From positions 992,001 through 1,056,000 of the forward strand of contig NZ_OU745390.1 in NCBI RefSeq assembly GCF_916618955.1: a stretch of DNA of 64,000 bases, in the 5' to 3' direction. The notes below the pieces were generated by a model. That model did not search any database. It was not told where the DNA came from and was given only the letters and a program-made list of their open reading frames with translations. Shown piece by piece: positions 8,967 through 17,712 of the stretch. The translations under genes and the position numbers were made by a program. Source of the DNA: Pseudomonas sp. Marseille-Q3773 (GTDB lineage Bacteria > Pseudomonadota > Gammaproteobacteria > Pseudomonadales > Pseudomonadaceae). Position 1 is the first letter of the stretch, and the number at the start of each line of letters is the position of its first letter.

Positions 8967-9212
8967 GGTGATTCTCCTCGATAAGCCTGATCCGCTAGGG
9001 CATCAGGTTGCTGATGGGAGAAGTTTAACTGTCAGTCTAGGTGTTAAAAATGCGCGCATATGTGAATTACTGTCTCTTCCAGGCTGACTATCGCGGAAGT
9101 AACGCATAGGGCAATGCAACGTGTCCTGTAGGACTGTTCCTGTACCGTTCCGGCGCGATTTTCTTGGTCTTGGTGGGTGCTAGCTTCCCGGTTTCGCTTG
9201 AGGAATCTACGG

Positions 9213-10277
9213 ATGGCACCTTTCAGGATTCACGATCGGCCCCAGGCCTTGAATGGAGACCGCACCACTACAGGGGCCGTATGCCTGGCCAGTAACGCCG
9301 GATTCAAAGTGCAGGGGCGTGAGGCCTTGAGGCTGGATGACAAGACCACTCCATGCCCTGTTTGTGGTGAGGTCGGAACGCTCGTGGAGGGCGTACCACA
9401 CTTCATCATCCAAGGGCGCCCGGCGGTAGTTGATGGGGCTTTGGTAGCCTGCGCGTGCCCAGCGGGAAGCAACCGTGTCATGGCCAGGGGAGGACTTGGC
9501 GAAACGACAAGGTCCGCGACGACACAGCAGGCGAGCCAGGCGTCAGTATCAGCTCAAGGTGGCTCCATCTCTCCCATCAAGCTTGCGCTTGCAGAAAGCA
9601 AACCTCTGCCTGGCACTTGCAACCACCCTGACATGATGGAGCCGGTAGCGAGCTATATCGCGGGGGAAATGAACCGCAACATCACGCACCCATCCGTACT
9701 GAAAATGAAGAAGCTGACCAGCTTTGACGCGACAGAGGAACATGCAAAATTTCAAAGGCTGCCTTGGTATGCACGTCTTTTACCGCCTGAATTTCAATCA
9801 ATGATGGTTGCTAACACTGCTGCCGCGATGGCGCTTTGGACGGAGCGGGTGGGTCAGAACAGACCATGGGATCACAAGGCGGCGATTGCGCAACAGTTCG
9901 GCGGGGCTTGGCAGAAACAAGGTGAAGTCGACTTCTTCTACGACATCTGGTCGAACATCCACTACGGCTATGTAGGAAGGGCGGGAGGCCTGTCAGAAAG
10001 TGTTCTTCTGGATGGTGCTGGGCTTGAGCAAATTGCATCAGACTCTATTCGGAAAGTTCAAAAGTGGGCTGAACGCAAAGGACCCCATCGCTCCGCTGAT
10101 ATAGAAGGGCTGCGGGCTTGGGATGACATAGGTGATCGTGTCGCTATCGGCATTGGCATCAAACTGCACAAGCTGCACCCAAATGGTGGGATTACGGCAA
10201 AGATACTCATGGCCGAGGTGTTAGCATTGCCTCGCTCAAGCTGGGGAGGTGCCATAGTTGATCACGCCTGCAAGTAA
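9213..10277 (+). CDS. PAAR-domain polymorphic toxin with a C-terminal Ntox44-like domain (type VI secretion effector)
   Basis: 354 residues from the ATG at 9213, chosen for TGAGGA nine bases upstream. Residues 1-90 form a PAAR domain (PFRIHDRPQALNGDRTTTGA, TTPCPVCGEVGTLVEG, VDGALVACACPAG), which caps a VgrG spike for delivery. A linker follows, then a C-terminal domain from about 215 with WDHKAAIAQQFG and DIWSNIHYGYVGRAGG, the hallmark of bacterial toxin domain 44, predicted to be a nuclease. No VgrG, Hcp or Tss genes are nearby, so it is an orphan effector. The immunity gene overlaps its 3' end. Confidence 0.82.
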   Translation: MAPFRIHDRPQALNGDRTTTGAVCLASNAGFKVQGREALRLDDKTTPCPVCGEVGTLVEGVPHFIIQGRPAVVDGALVACACPAGSNRVMARGGLGETTRSATTQQASQASVSAQGGSISPIKLALAESKPLPGTCNHPDMMEPVASYIAGEMNRNITHPSVLKMKKLTSFDATEEHAKFQRLPWYARLLPPEFQSMMVANTAAAMALWTERVGQNRPWDHKAAIAQQFGGAWQKQGEVDFFYDIWSNIHYGYVGRAGGLSESVLLDGAGLEQIASDSIRKVQKWAERKGPHRSADIEGLRAWDDIGDRVAIGIGIKLHKLHPNGGITAKILMAEVLALPRSSWGGAIVDHACK

Positions 10278-10650
10278 ACCGAAACGGTACATCTGGCGCT
10301 GGGTAGTGTTGATAATGCTCACGCCTATCATTTTTTGGTATGTCGCCACACCTCAGGTAAGTTTTCATTTTTCTGACAAAGGCAAGGGGCGTCTCGGCTA
10401 CATCTTGAATGTCCAGCACGATATATCAAAAGGTGAGATCTACCCGGGTGAAGCCACAGGAGGCGCAGGGCATATCTTCCCGAACGACCAGTTTTTCATG
10501 GAGTTGTATTGGAACAACCGTGGGAAATCGCACTGCATCCGGGCCAAACCCAGATGGCCAAGTATTGATATCTACATCGGGCCGGACGGTGCCATAGATA
10601 GCCGCACCGATAGCAGATTCATCGAAGCCTGCGGGCCATTTCCGCCATAG
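10258..10650 (+). CDS. Putative immunity protein for the PAAR-Ntox44 toxin
   Basis: 130 residues with one N-terminal transmembrane helix (YIWRWVVLIMLTPIIFWYVA) and a soluble domain of about 95 residues on the far side. It uses a TTG start inside the toxin gene, overlapping its end by 20 bp; GGGGAGGT lies seven bases upstream of the TTG, inside the toxin coding sequence. That tight coupling is typical of effector-immunity pairs. The membrane anchor would place it in the periplasm, or it may be a general inner-membrane-tethered inhibitor. I recognise no named family. Confidence 0.72.
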   Translation: MITPASKPKRYIWRWVVLIMLTPIIFWYVATPQVSFHFSDKGKGRLGYILNVQHDISKGEIYPGEATGGAGHIFPNDQFFMELYWNNRGKSHCIRAKPRWPSIDIYIGPDGAIDSRTDSRFIEACGPFPP

Positions 10651-10656
10651 CAGCAA

Positions 10657-10678
10657 AAGACCCGCCCGGGCGGGTCTT
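10657..10678. terminator. Bidirectional terminator palindrome
   Basis: AAGACCCGCCC is followed directly by its reverse complement, giving a 22-bp GC-rich palindrome flanked by AAA on the left and TT on the right. It lies between the immunity gene and the convergent esterase gene. Confidence 0.75.
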
Positions 10679-10690
10679 CCAGTCATCGAT

Positions 10691-11710
10691 TTACTGCAAG
10701 TGCACTTTAAGTTCGGTGCCCGCCTGACGCATTGCCGCCTTTACAGCCGGCACCTGGCTCAGCGGGTTGAGCAAGCCATAGTCATGAATCATCCCGTTGT
10801 AGCGCACCGAGGTCACCGTCACGCCAGCGGCATTCAACTTGCGGGCATACGCCTCACCTTCATCGCGCAGCACGTCGAACTCGGCCGTCTGCACCAGGGC
10901 CGGCGGCAGGCCTTTGAGCTGTTCGCTGCTGGCGCGCAGCGGCGAGGCATAGATCTGTTCCCGCGCCTTGGCATCGGTGGTGTAGTTGTCCCAGAACCAT
11001 TTCATCATCCCGGTGGTGAGGAAGTGCCCCTCGGCAAACTGCTGGTAGGAAGCAGTCTCGAAGCTGGCGTCGGTGACCGGCCACAACAGCAGCTGGAAGC
11101 GCAGCGCCGGGGTACCGGCTTCTTTGGCCTTGAGCGCAACCACCGCCGCCATGTTGCCGCCGACGCTGTTGCCGGCCACGGCCAGGCGCTTGCCGTCCAC
11201 GCCGATTTCCTTGCCATGCTCGGCCACCCAGCGGGTCGCGGCGTAGGCCTGGTTGATCGCCGTCGGATAATGCGCTTCTGGCGACGGGGTGTAGTCGACA
11301 TAGACTGCCACTGCGCCAGAGCCGACCACCAGGTCGCGGATCAGCCGCTGGTGGGTCGGGAAGTCACCGAGCACCCAGCCGCCGCCGTGGAAGAACATGA
11401 ACACCGGCAGGTCGCCCTGCACATTGGCCGGGCGTACCACTTGCAGCGTGATCGACTGGCCATCGGCCTGGATGCTGTGTTGCTTCACCTCGATGCCGGA
11501 GAGGTCGACCTTGGCCGAAGCCTGGGCACCGGTCAGCACGGCACGGGCGTCTTTCGGGCTGAGCTGTTCCAGCGGCTTGCCGCCACCTTGTTGCAACGCT
11601 TCGAGAAACGCCTGGGTGTGGCTCTCGACCCCCGGGCTGCCGGCAGCGAAAGCGCTGGAAACGGACAGCGCGAGGAGGGAGGCGGTGAGGGTTTTGTGGA
11701 CAATGTTCAT
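10691..11710 (-). CDS. Exported alpha/beta hydrolase (HSL-family esterase)
   Basis: 339 residues from the ATG at 11710, preceded by AAGGA; an in-frame ATG six codons upstream lacks a good site. A signal peptide ends near AFAAG. The hormone-sensitive-lipase family motifs are present: oxyanion loop HGGGW at 108-112, nucleophile Ser182 in GNSVGG, Asp in FDVLRDEGEAYA and His in MIHDYGLLNP. It likely hydrolyses small esters in the periplasm. It diverges from a LysR gene that probably controls it. Confidence 0.88.
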   Translation of the reverse strand: MNIVHKTLTASLLALSVSSAFAAGSPGVESHTQAFLEALQQGGGKPLEQLSPKDARAVLTGAQASAKVDLSGIEVKQHSIQADGQSITLQVVRPANVQGDLPVFMFFHGGGWVLGDFPTHQRLIRDLVVGSGAVAVYVDYTPSPEAHYPTAINQAYAATRWVAEHGKEIGVDGKRLAVAGNSVGGNMAAVVALKAKEAGTPALRFQLLLWPVTDASFETASYQQFAEGHFLTTGMMKWFWDNYTTDAKAREQIYASPLRASSEQLKGLPPALVQTAEFDVLRDEGEAYARKLNAAGVTVTSVRYNGMIHDYGLLNPLSQVPAVKAAMRQAGTELKVHLQ

Positions 11711-11856
11711 GAGCGAATCCTTTTCCATGCAAGTGTTGGTAATGGGCGTCTTGCCTGGCCTGGCGGGCCATCGCTGCGACCTGTGGGTAGATTAGGCAGA
11801 TGCGCTGACGGGAAAAAGCCGCTATAAAGCGTTTGACTGTCACCAAGAGCGAGACA

Positions 11857-12741
11857 ATGAACCCTTACGAAGACATGCGCATCTTCGCCCAAGTGATGGA
11901 AGCCGGCAGTTTCACTGCCGCTGCCGAACGCCTGGGCATGTCCAAGCAGTCGGTCAGCCGGCGCCTGATGCAGCTGGAAGAGCGCCTGGGTGTGCGCCTG
12001 CTCAACCGCTCCACGCGGCGCCTGGATGCCACCCCGCTGGGCCAGCACTACTACCAGTCGGCACTGCGCCTGCTGGGCGAGGTGCAGCAGGTGGAGCACG
12101 ACATCAGCGGCCAGGCCCAGGCCTTGCGCGGCACCTTGCGCCTGAGCGCGCCGCTGTCGTTCGCCATGGCCCACCTGGGTTGCCTGCTGACCGAGTTCCT
12201 GCAGCTCCATCCGCAGGTCGATGTGGAGGTGGACTTGAGCGACCGTGCCGTGGACCTGATCGGCGAGGGCTATGACCTGGCGCTGCGGATCGGCATGCTG
12301 GAGGACTCCAGCCTGATTGCGCGGCGTATTGCGGGCGTCGGGCGGGTCTCCTGCGCAAGCCGGGCGTATCTGCAACAGCGCGGCGTCCCCGCCACGCCTG
12401 ATGAGCTGGCCGGGCACGAATGCCTGCCCTACGGGCATTCACGGCAGGGGCAGTGGCAGTTCCGTCAGGGGGGCAAGGCCCAGGGGCTTCAGGTGGGCGG
12501 GCGCATGCGGGGCAACAATGGCGAGATGCTCAGGGATGCGGCGATTGCCGGGATGGGGGTGACTTACTTGCCGACCTTTATCGTTGGCCAGGCGTTGGCG
12601 GATGGGCGGCTGGTGACTGTGCTGGATGAATGGCGGCCGCCGGCGTTGCAACTGTCGGCGGTATACCCGCAACACCGACAGGTGGCGCGGCCGGTGCAGG
12701 GGTTCGTGGCGTTCCTGCGCGAGCGACTGGTGCAGTTGTGA
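11857..12741 (+). CDS. LysR-family transcriptional regulator
   Basis: 294 residues from the ATG at 11857 (MNPYEDMRIFAQVMEAGSFT), the usual LysR N-terminus. Residues 1-62 form the winged helix-turn-helix (AAAERLGMSKQSVSRRLMQL); the rest is the effector-binding domain with FSVxxP-like strands. It is transcribed away from the esterase gene with 146 bp between them, the classic arrangement for control of the divergent gene. It may be a CrgA/DmlR-type member. Confidence 0.9.
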   Translation: MNPYEDMRIFAQVMEAGSFTAAAERLGMSKQSVSRRLMQLEERLGVRLLNRSTRRLDATPLGQHYYQSALRLLGEVQQVEHDISGQAQALRGTLRLSAPLSFAMAHLGCLLTEFLQLHPQVDVEVDLSDRAVDLIGEGYDLALRIGMLEDSSLIARRIAGVGRVSCASRAYLQQRGVPATPDELAGHECLPYGHSRQGQWQFRQGGKAQGLQVGGRMRGNNGEMLRDAAIAGMGVTYLPTFIVGQALADGRLVTVLDEWRPPALQLSAVYPQHRQVARPVQGFVAFLRERLVQL

Positions 12742-12778
12742 CCGCCTTGAAAGCCCGCTACAGGCTATGCTTGCTGGC

Positions 12779-13180
12779 ATGAGCACACCACCGCCTTTGC
12801 GCCAGCCTTGCCCGCCTGGCGCCTGCGTTTGCGGCCGCGAACAGCTGGCTGACCACCCGCAGGCCGCCCAGCGCATCCTCCTGCTTACCCGCCAGGAAGA
12901 AAAACGCCTGCTCGAACGCCTGGAAAACCTCAAGGACCTGGAAGACCTGCAGCGCCTGCAGCAACGGATGTACGATAACCTTGGCATCCGTGTGCACATC
13001 GCCCCCGGTTTCAACGAAGTGCGGACCATGCGCGGCATCGTCATCGAGCTGGACGACCAGCCCGGGCTGTGCCGCAAGACCCGCCAATCGATTCCGGCGG
13101 CGATCCGCCGGGGGCTGGAACGCAACCCGCAGGTCGCCTTCCGTCTGCTCGATACCCATGATTTGCTGCGCGATACCTGA
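12779..13180 (+). CDS. Conserved hypothetical protein with an N-terminal cysteine cluster
   Basis: 133 residues from the ATG at 12779; an in-frame ATG at 12767 is also possible. The N-terminus [14 protein letters not shown] has Cys11, Cys16 and Cys18 and could bind metal. A charged helical stretch follows ([20 protein letters not shown]), then a mixed alpha-beta domain ending [21 protein letters not shown] do not recognise a named family. It lies between the LysR gene and the PvdS-box-driven mbtH gene and is probably a separate unit. Confidence 0.7.
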   Translation: MSTPPPLRQPCPPGACVCGREQLADHPQAAQRILLLTRQEEKRLLERLENLKDLEDLQRLQQRMYDNLGIRVHIAPGFNEVRTMRGIVIELDDQPGLCRKTRQSIPAAIRRGLERNPQVAFRLLDTHDLLRDT

Positions 13181-13216
13181 ATGCCACCAGGCGCACTCCT
13201 GCGAAGGCCAGGCCGC

Positions 13217-13240
13217 TAATTTTTTCACAGCGTGCCACGT
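13217..13240 (+). promoter_or_regulatory. PvdS-type iron-starvation box before mbtH
   Basis: GCTAATT, sixteen bases, then CGT. This matches the TAAAT-N16-CGT promoter used by the ECF sigma factor PvdS with one mismatch and exact spacing. It lies 61 bp before the MbtH start and fits the pyoverdine context. Confidence 0.72.
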
Positions 13241-13301
13241 CTATTACAAGGCACCCCTGCGTCACGTGCGCAGTGGCATTCATCACTCAAGGAGACAGGC
13301 A

Positions 13302-13523
13302 ATGACTTCCGTTTTCGACCGCGACGATATCCAGTTCCAGGTAGTGGTCAACCACGAAGAGCAGTACTCGATCTGGCCTGACTACAAGGCCATCCCCAAC
13401 GGCTGGCGCGCGGTTGGCAAGAGCGGCCTGAAGAAAGACTGCCTGGCCTACATCGACGAGGTCTGGACCGACATGCGCCCGCTGAGCCTGCGCCAGAAAA
13501 TGGCCGAAGCCGCTGCCCAGTGA
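13302..13523 (+). CDS. MbtH-like protein of nonribosomal peptide synthesis
   Basis: 73 residues with the family signature: [26 protein letters not shown] and [11 protein letters not shown], including the conserved tryptophans. MbtH proteins bind and stabilise adenylation domains of nonribosomal peptide synthetases, here most likely those for pyoverdine. CAAGGAGAC precedes the ATG. The next gene, a type II thioesterase, overlaps the stop codon by four bases (GTGA). A PvdS box lies upstream. Confidence 0.93.
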   Translation: MTSVFDRDDIQFQVVVNHEEQYSIWPDYKAIPNGWRAVGKSGLKKDCLAYIDEVWTDMRPLSLRQKMAEAAAQ

Positions 13524-14239
13524 GCGCAGTGAATCTGCTCTGCCTGCCGTACTCCGGCGCCAGCGCCATGGTCTACAGTCGCTGGCGGCGCAAGTTGCCG
13601 GCGTGGCTGCAGGTGCGCCCGGTCGAACTGCCCGGGCGCGGTACGCGCATGGCCGAGCCACTGCACACCAACCTGCAAGTGCTGGCCCGGCAACTGGCGG
13701 CCGAGCAACGCCTGGCGACGAATGCCCCCTACGTGCTGCTCGGCCACAGCCTGGGTGCGTTGCTGGCCTTCGAACTGGCCCACGAGCTGCAGGCGTTGGG
13801 TAGCCCGCCACCCATGGCCCTGTTCGCTTGTGGAACCGCTGCGCCGACCCGCCGCGAGGACTACGAGCGCAACAATTGGCGCGAACCCAAGGGCGACGCC
13901 GAGCTGGTCAGCGAATTGCGCGAGCTGCAGGGCACGCCCGAGGAAGTGCTGGCCAACACCGAGCTGATGAGCCTGACCTTGCCGATCCTGCGCGCCGACT
14001 TCCTGCTTTGTGGCACCTACGCTTACCGCCAGCGCGCGGCCTTGCAGTGCCCGTTGCATGTGCTTGGCGGCGTCGACGATCGCGCCAGCGACGAGCAACT
14101 GCAGGCCTGGCGCCAGGAAACCCATGGCCCTTTCTCGCTGCAGATGTTCCCGGGTGGGCACTTCTTCATTCACGAACAGGAAGACCAGGTGCTCGCTGCG
14201 CTGGTCGCATCGCTCGAACCGCTTCGGCTTTCCGCCTGA
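13520..14239 (+). CDS. Type II thioesterase for nonribosomal peptide synthesis (PvdG-like)
   Basis: 239 residues starting at a GTG that overlaps the mbtH stop. It has the GHSLGA nucleophile elbow (Ser about 76), [13 protein letters not shown] near the N-terminus, and a C-terminal catalytic His in [11 protein letters not shown]. Such enzymes remove wrongly loaded groups from carrier proteins. Coupling to mbtH and the PvdS box point to pyoverdine synthesis. The similarity in context to P. aeruginosa pvdG is clear, but orthology was not tested. Confidence 0.87.
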   Translation: MSAVNLLCLPYSGASAMVYSRWRRKLPAWLQVRPVELPGRGTRMAEPLHTNLQVLARQLAAEQRLATNAPYVLLGHSLGALLAFELAHELQALGSPPPMALFACGTAAPTRREDYERNNWREPKGDAELVSELRELQGTPEEVLANTELMSLTLPILRADFLLCGTYAYRQRAALQCPLHVLGGVDDRASDEQLQAWRQETHGPFSLQMFPGGHFFIHEQEDQVLAALVASLEPLRLSA

Positions 14240-14295
14240 TTGACGTCACCGTTTGCCTGGGGGAGGCTAGGCCTTTTCCAGGCAAGGGGCAGGCA

Positions 14296-14847
14296 ATGCT
14301 GATCGATCCACACAAGGCGACGCTGCTGGTCGTCGACATCCAGGAAAAGCTCATCGGCGCCATGAGCGACCCTGCAGGCACCCGCGCACGGGCCCGCTGG
14401 TTGCTGGCAGCGGTCGCCGAACTGGAGCTGCCGACGGTGATTTCCGAACAGTATCCCAAGGGCCTGGGGCACACCCTGGCCGAGCTGCTGGCCGCAGCGC
14501 CAGCTGCCGAGGTGGTGGAGAAAAGCCATTTTTCCTGCGTGGCCGCCGGGTGCCTGCCAGCCAGCCTGATGGCGCGCGAGCAAGTGATCGTCTGCGGCAT
14601 GGAAACCCACGTCTGTGTGCTGCAGACCGTGCTTGGCCTGCTGGCGTTGGGCAAGCAGGTGTTCGTGGTCGAGGATGCCTGCGACAGCCGCACCCCGGCG
14701 AGCAAGGCTGCGGGCCTGGCGCGCATGCGTGCTGCCGGCGCGCAGGTGGTGACCCGCGAGATGGTGTTGTTCGAGCTGTTGGGCAGTGCCGGCCACCCGC
14801 TGTTCCGGCACATCAGCAAGACCTACCTGGTCGGTGAACAGCCCTGA
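14296..14847 (+). CDS. Isochorismatase-family cysteine hydrolase
   Basis: 183 residues. The catalytic triad is visible: Asp in VVDIQEKL (about 14), Lys in VEKSHFSC (about 77) and Cys in ETHVCVLQT (about 112). This is the YcaC/nicotinamidase-like subgroup, which hydrolyses amides or related bonds; true isochorismatase activity is not implied. Its ATG is 57 bp after the thioesterase stop, so it may share the iron-regulated transcript. The following lipoprotein gene overlaps its stop. Confidence 0.87.
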   Translation: MLIDPHKATLLVVDIQEKLIGAMSDPAGTRARARWLLAAVAELELPTVISEQYPKGLGHTLAELLAAAPAAEVVEKSHFSCVAAGCLPASLMAREQVIVCGMETHVCVLQTVLGLLALGKQVFVVEDACDSRTPASKAAGLARMRAAGAQVVTREMVLFELLGSAGHPLFRHISKTYLVGEQP

Positions 14848-15926
14848 ACGCCCGGATACTGGCGGCCGGGCTGATGGCCCTGGCGCTGCTGCAAGGTTGC
14901 GCCGGGCGCCGTGAGGAAGCCCCCGAAGCAGACCCGGCCAAGGTCCGCGCGCAACTGCTGCGGCTGTTGCCCGCCCAAGCCAGGGACCGCGAGGGCTGGG
15001 CCAGGGACATTCAGCAGGCATTCGAAACCCAGCGCATTGCCCCGAGCAAGAGCAACCTGTGTGCAGTGCTGGCCGTGACCGAGCAGGAGTCGACCTTCAA
15101 CGCCGACCCGCAGGTGCCCAACCTGGGGCGCATTGCCCGCGAGGAAATCGACCGCCGTGCCGCACGCCTGCATGTTCCCAGACTGCTGGTCGATGGTGCG
15201 CTGAAGACACCTTCGGCCAATGGCAAGAGCTACCAGCAGCGGTTGCAGGCGGTGCGCAGCGAGAAGCAGCTGAGCGAACTCTACGACGAGGTCATCGCCC
15301 GCGTGCCGCTGGGCAAGACCTTGCTCGGTGGACTGAACCCGGTGCATACCGGCGGGCCGATGCAGGTCAGCATCGACTTTGCCGAACAGCACGCGCGCGA
15401 TTACCCCTACAGCTATACCGGCAGCATCCGCCAGGAAGTCTTTACCCGGCGTGGCGGCATGTATTTCGGTATCGCCCACTTGCTCGGCTACCCGACGAGC
15501 TATGAACGCCAGCTGTATCGCTTTGCCGATTTCAACGCGGGCTGGTACGCCAGCCGCAACGCGGCCTTCCAGGCGGCCCTGAGCAAGGCGGCCGGGGTGA
15601 CATTGGCCCTCGACGGGGACCTGATCGCACCGGGTTCGATCATGCCGGGGGCCACGGAAAGGGCGGCGCGCAAGCTCGGTACCCGGCTCGGCCTGCGCAA
15701 CCCGCAGATTCGCCGCCAGCTTGAGCAGGGCGACAGCCTGGCGTTCGAAGACAGCGAGCTGTACAGCGGGGTGTTCGCCCTGGCCGATGCGGCGGCTGGC
15801 AAACCGCTGCCACGTGCCGTGTTGCCCGGGATCGAGCTGAAGAGCCCGAAGATCACCCGCAAGCTGACCACGGCGTGGTTTGCCGGGCGGGTGGATGAAC
15901 GTTATCAGCGGTGCATGAAGCGGTAG
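14844..15926 (+). CDS. DUF1615 family lipoprotein, possibly with a CTG start
   Basis: The only in-frame ATG (14874) would leave nine residues before the lipobox cysteine (ALLQGC) and no charged n-region. Starting at the CTG at 14844 gives MNARILAAGLMALALLQGC, a normal lipoprotein signal, and makes a CTGA overlap with the previous stop. There is an in-frame stop at 14835, so no earlier start exists. The mature part contains VTEQESTFNADPQVPNLG and RRGGMYFGIAHLLGYPT, typical of DUF1615, which looks like a lytic-transglycosylase-type fold with a Glu-Ser motif. Function is unproven. The family call is firm; the start is uncertain. Confidence 0.78.
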   Translation: MNARILAAGLMALALLQGCAGRREEAPEADPAKVRAQLLRLLPAQARDREGWARDIQQAFETQRIAPSKSNLCAVLAVTEQESTFNADPQVPNLGRIAREEIDRRAARLHVPRLLVDGALKTPSANGKSYQQRLQAVRSEKQLSELYDEVIARVPLGKTLLGGLNPVHTGGPMQVSIDFAEQHARDYPYSYTGSIRQEVFTRRGGMYFGIAHLLGYPTSYERQLYRFADFNAGWYASRNAAFQAALSKAAGVTLALDGDLIAPGSIMPGATERAARKLGTRLGLRNPQIRRQLEQGDSLAFEDSELYSGVFALADAAAGKPLPRAVLPGIELKSPKITRKLTTAWFAGRVDERYQRCMKR

Positions 15927-15946
15927 CAGCAAGGCGCCTGCCGGCC

Positions 15947-16816
15947 TCAGTCCTCGCCCAGTGCGGCCACCACCTGGTCGACACTGGCCTGCAGTCCGGC
16001 AAAGGCATCCTCGGGGTCACTCTCCACTACCACCAGCTTCGCCCCTGCCGTCCTGATCACTTCGACCACCGCCGGCTGCGGCTGGCGATGGTCCAGTACC
16101 ACTGCCACCTCCTGTGCCTTCAGGTTGTGCTCCAGCGCCTGCAGTGCAGTGGCATCCCATGCGGCGGGCAGCGGCTGCTCCACCACGTCCAGGTTCAGCC
16201 CGCTGGCCAGGTAGCCGAGGCGCTCCGACAGGCTCACCACGGTCAGGTTGTCGACCTTGGCCAGGCGTGTCTGGCTGCTGGCGGCAAGTTCCAGCAACTG
16301 GCGCTTTAGCCTGGCCAGGTTGCCCTGAATCGTCGCCTTGGCGTCCGGCGCGAGCCGTTCCAGGTCATTGGCTACCACGTCGGCCATGCGCCCGAGGTTG
16401 GTCGGGTTCAGCCAGGGGTAGGCGCCATAGGCATCGTCGCTGCTGACGGCAATGCCAGGCAGCGCGCCGTCCACCGGCCGGGCGGCGTCGATCTCGACGA
16501 TGCGGATATTGCTGCGCCGGGCCATCGGGTACAGTGGGTCGTCACGCCAGATCGAACGCACGCCGATCACTGCATCGGCCTGCTGCGCGGCGTCTTGCAG
16601 GCTGGCGCCACCACGCCCGCTGAAATACGCAGGTTGACGGCTGGCTGGCAGGTTGGCCGGGGCTGCACGCTTGAGCTGCACCGCGGTGCCGTCGAGCAGG
16701 GCGCTGGCCAGGCTGTGGGTGACTGGCAGGCTGGTCAGCACCTGGGTGGCGAAAGACAGCGATGGCAGGCTGGCCAGGGCCAGGGCCAGCGCCAGGGTCA
16801 GGCGTTTGAGGTTCAT
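15947..16816 (-). CDS. fpvF: FpvF: periplasmic binding protein of the pyoverdine iron-release system
   Basis: 289 residues with a signal peptide (ending LSFA). It is a ZnuA/SBP_9-type metal-binding protein, though without the usual histidine-rich loop. It is the last of eight overlapping leftward genes matching the order fpvGHJK-fpvCDEF of P. aeruginosa, where FpvC and FpvF bind iron and ferri-pyoverdine in the periplasm. Its ATG overlaps the FpvE stop (ATGA). The gene name rests on gene order as well as on family. Confidence 0.82.
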   Translation of the reverse strand: MNLKRLTLALALALASLPSLSFATQVLTSLPVTHSLASALLDGTAVQLKRAAPANLPASRQPAYFSGRGGASLQDAAQQADAVIGVRSIWRDDPLYPMARRSNIRIVEIDAARPVDGALPGIAVSSDDAYGAYPWLNPTNLGRMADVVANDLERLAPDAKATIQGNLARLKRQLLELAASSQTRLAKVDNLTVVSLSERLGYLASGLNLDVVEQPLPAAWDATALQALEHNLKAQEVAVVLDHRQPQPAVVEVIRTAGAKLVVVESDPEDAFAGLQASVDQVVAALGED

Positions 16817-17712
16817 GCCGGGTTTCCTTGCAGGCGGGGGACGAGGGCGCGGGCCAGTGCAGCCAGGGCAAAGCAGATGCCGGCAACCAGGATGATCGCG
16901 GCTCCCGACGGCACCGGCAGGTCGAATACGATCGGCAGCAGGATGCCGAGCAGGGTGCTCGAGGTGGCAATCAGCACCGACAGGAAGAAAAAGCCCTTGA
17001 GCGACTGGCTGACCAGGCGCGCAGCGGCGGCCGGAATCACCAGCAGCGCCCCGACCAGGATCGCCCCGATCACCTTCACCGCCGCTACCGTCACCAGGGT
17101 CACCAGCACCACGAACAGGTAGTCCAGGGTCTTCACCGCCACCCCGCGCACCGCCGCCAGCTGCGGGTTGAAGCTGGCCAGCATGATGCGGTTGTACAGG
17201 GGCACGGCCAGTGCCAGCACCAGCACCGCGACGATGCCCAGCACCAGCAGGTCCTGGCCGCTGACGGTCAGCACCGAGCCGAACAGGACGTTTTCCAGGA
17301 TATGCACATTGATCTTGCCCGCCAGCATCAGCAGCAGGCTGGCGCCCAGGGCCAGCGACACCGAGAGGAACACGCCGATCAGCGTGTCCGGCGCCAGCCC
17401 GGTTCGGTTGCGCAGGAAGTTGAGCAGGATGCCGAACAGCAGGCAGTAGCCGAACAGGCTGCCGTACGGGCCAGTGTAGGGTTCGCCCAGCAGGATGCCG
17501 ATGGCCACGCCGGTCAGCGCCGCATGGCCGACCGCCTCGGAGAAGAAGGCGAAGCGCTTGACCACCACCAGGGTACCCAGGCCGCCCAGTACCGGGCCGA
17601 TCATCAGCCCTGCCAGCAAGGCGTTGACCACGAAACCGTAGGCCAGCGCCTCGGGCAGGTAGCCGGCCGTGGCCCAGCTCTGGACCAGCAGGCGCAAGGA
17701 TTCAAGGCTCAT
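16813..17712 (-). CDS. fpvE: FpvE: metal ABC transporter permease
   Basis: 299 residues from the ATG at 17712, which shares one base with the FpvD stop (TGATG). It is an ABC-3 family permease of the ZnuB/MntB type with about eight helices (VVKRFAFFSEAVGHAALTGVA, VKVIGAILVGALLVIPAAAA). It would carry the iron freed from pyoverdine, or a chelate, across the inner membrane with FpvD. The open frame reaches 17,871, but the earlier part reads as the FpvD gene in another frame. Confidence 0.86.
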   Translation of the reverse strand: MSLESLRLLVQSWATAGYLPEALAYGFVVNALLAGLMIGPVLGGLGTLVVVKRFAFFSEAVGHAALTGVAIGILLGEPYTGPYGSLFGYCLLFGILLNFLRNRTGLAPDTLIGVFLSVSLALGASLLLMLAGKINVHILENVLFGSVLTVSGQDLLVLGIVAVLVLALAVPLYNRIMLASFNPQLAAVRGVAVKTLDYLFVVLVTLVTVAAVKVIGAILVGALLVIPAAAARLVSQSLKGFFFLSVLIATSSTLLGILLPIVFDLPVPSGAAIILVAGICFALAALARALVPRLQGNPA

